Translations under genes and position numbers: made by a program
Notes under the pieces: generated by a model
Database searches by the model: none
What the model saw: only the letters and a program-made list of their open reading frames with translations
Told to the model about the DNA's origin: nothing
NCBI GenBank assembly: GCA_949987565.1
Contig: OX465111.1
Span: forward strand, 10,435,202 to 10,499,201
Length of the DNA: 64,000 nt
From: Luidia sarsii
Taxonomy: Eukaryota; Echinodermata; Asteroidea; Paxillosida; Luidiidae
Direction: 5' to 3'
Shown: piece by piece, positions 54,901 to 57,900 of the stretch
How positions within the stretch are numbered: position 1 is the stretch's first letter
Layout of the letters: each line of letters opens with the position of its first letter

Positions 54901-57900
54901 GACGATTGATGTCATGGCTTTGCTGAAAGCTCGGTGTTTCGCTAGGGCGTGAAATTGTACGGTCACTGGGTCAACTCTCTCTAAACTTTAAAAAGCAGTC
55001 AGTTATCAGTTTGTATATAACCAATGACCTGATGATCTCATGATTACTGAACGTAACACTTCGCAAATTCACAAATTTTGTTAGCAATATTTCACCTCTG
55101 AACAAATTATTATCTATCGTATGTATTGTCACGATACAAAACTTCTTTTCTTCCATGAGTAGATTACTTAATGAAAAAATATTGATAAAGAAAGGTTTGC
55201 GGTGACACCATGTATAAGGTGTGGTTCTGAAAAGAACCTGAGTGGTAACTCGACGTTTCGACCAGTATGCTCTGGCCGTCATCAGGAGAATGTCTTGGAC
55301 TCGGTGGTGGAACTCCTTATGTGCCGGTGGTCGCTGAGGAAGGACGGCGGGAAAGATAATCCTATTGGACACTTGAATGCATTACCACTGCCAATCCAGC
55401 ATCGCACAATGTACGTGTTCCATAGCTGCTTGGCAGTTGGCACTTTGTTATCTTTGTGTGTGATGTCTACAGGTAGTATAAGGCTCAACACCATAGACGA
55501 CAATGAGTTTTGGGTTTTAGAAAGCAAATATGTGACCCGGCACAGCATAATGAGGAATAACCCCCCACTTTTGAAATGTTGAGGTTATCTAATGATGTGA
55601 AAGAGTATACCATTAGCTTTCAAATGATATCAAAATATAATATCCTCTAATACCTACTTAAAATTTCCAAAAAAGATACTTTAACTTCAGGCGTTGTTTA
55701 CTCAAAAAGTGTTTTGGTGGGATATTCCTCATGTCGTTGTTCCGGGTCACATATGTGTAGGACTAGAGGAAATGATTGCGAATGTGCGGACGACTTTACT
55801 TGACAGATTCTCACCATGCCACACGTTCAACTTCAAGGTGCAGTGTGCACAAACCATTCAAGGATCAAATGATCCCAATGTCGAATGCATTTTTTAGTGC
55901 ACTATTGGATGGCAAATGTCTTCAATTTCTGAAACAAAACACTTGAATTCTTACCTGATATGAAATATAAAAACAAAAGGCTGGCTGACAGTTTTTTAAT
56001 AAAAAAACCCAGAAAAAACAAACATTGGAAGGCAAAACTGGAAAAACCTGGAAAAACAAAAACTGCCCTTTGGAAGCAATGTAACATGAGGCCTAAGAGA
56101 AATGTGAAATCGGTCATTTCAAAAGGGAATATTTTTAGTCAAATATATCAGAAAGCAACATTTTTGCATCACTTTTTACTGAATCTAATCAATGCAATAC
56201 TGCGCATGCATCAGATCATGATTTTTTTTTTCATTTTTAGTATCTACATAATTTATATGTACATGCTGTGACTATCTTTATGGGATTTTACACACATCCT
56301 TGGGTGTAGGGGATAACTTCTAATCTCCTAGGTTAAACTATGCTGATGTCCTACCCCCAACTGTATGCTGAAAATTGCATCAGACCTGGAGACGGAGGAC
56401 TTGATTTGAGCAATTTTCAAGTCTTCTCAATGCTACAGTGTAAATGGTATGTACATGCATTGTGCATGTATGCATTCATCCAGAAGCAGAGATGTATGGC
56501 AGCAAAGTACATGTATCAGTAATATTACCAAATTCCTTAACAGATTTTAGGCCAAATTATTATCTATCGTATGTATTGTCACGAAACAAAACTTCTTTTC
56601 TTCCATGAGTAGATTACTTAATGAAAAAATATTGATATAGAAAGGTTTGCGGTGACACCATGTATAAGGTGTGGTTCTGAAAAGAACCTGAGTGGGAACT
56701 CGACGTTTCGACCAGTATGCTCTGGCCATCATCAGGAGAATGTCTTGTGCCGGTGGTCGCTGAGGAAGGACGGCGGGAAAGATAATCCTATTGGACACTT
56801 GAATGCATTACCACTGCCAATCCAGCATCGTACAATGTACGTGTTCCATCTTAGGCCAAAACCAGGTACATGTGCATGTATGAGTACATTATCCACTTTC
56901 TACCATTCTACTATGTACAGTATTACTATTTCAAATATGTTGGCACAAATGAAGCTGTCAATCATTTGGGCCCACACAGACTGGTTGCACGGCCCACTGC
57001 ATATAATACATAATGGTTCATTGGCTGCGCAATGTACCGTGTACACATGTATAAACAGGCAAATCACCATGGATACCACACTGCATGAGATGCTACAATT
57101 TTCACAACAAACGTTATGCAGTGCATACTGCATACACCACAAAGCATAAATGATGAAGACATTCCAACAGTTAGGAGGACTTGACCAGACCTTTCTCAAA
57201 GGCAGAATTCTGCCTTAGAATCCTCCTAATTGTTGTTCAAAATTTGCATTGAATGAATTCAGTAAGCAGTCTGCTATATTTTGTCTATTACTCCGATGAA
57301 GACATTTGTTGAACTGAGAGATAAAGAAGCATAGCTGGCACTCATTGCGCAGTATTTATCACAATACAATTGAATGGGCAGCATTTTGTTATCAAAATTG
57401 TTACTGTTACATGTACACTGTACATACATACATGCATACTGGGTATTAAGAGTTATAAATACATTGTATATGAATAGTACAGTATATGCACCTACCAATA
57501 CATGTACAACTGTGGAATGAATATGTATTAATAGTGACACTTATCCATGGAGAGGAATTATAGTTATAATGATACACTGGTAGTTTCATGGACAGGAATA
57601 TATACCTAAATCAAAACTAATTTTTCAGGAATTTTAATTTTACATTGAAACATTGCATGCATTTTGCTGTTTCTGTGGGTTTTTTTTATTAGCAAGTAAT
57701 TTGTTGTTCATTTATCAAATGAAATGCAAGGAGTCCTTTTAATATCTGTGACCCAAAACCCAGGTGTATATATTATGTATAAAATGTGTACATGTGGCTT
57801 TACCTCTAGCACAAAGTCTGACAAATCTGTGTACATAATCTATTTGGCTACAGTAATTTATTGATTTTTGTTTTGGTACATGTACATGTACATGCTTTCA

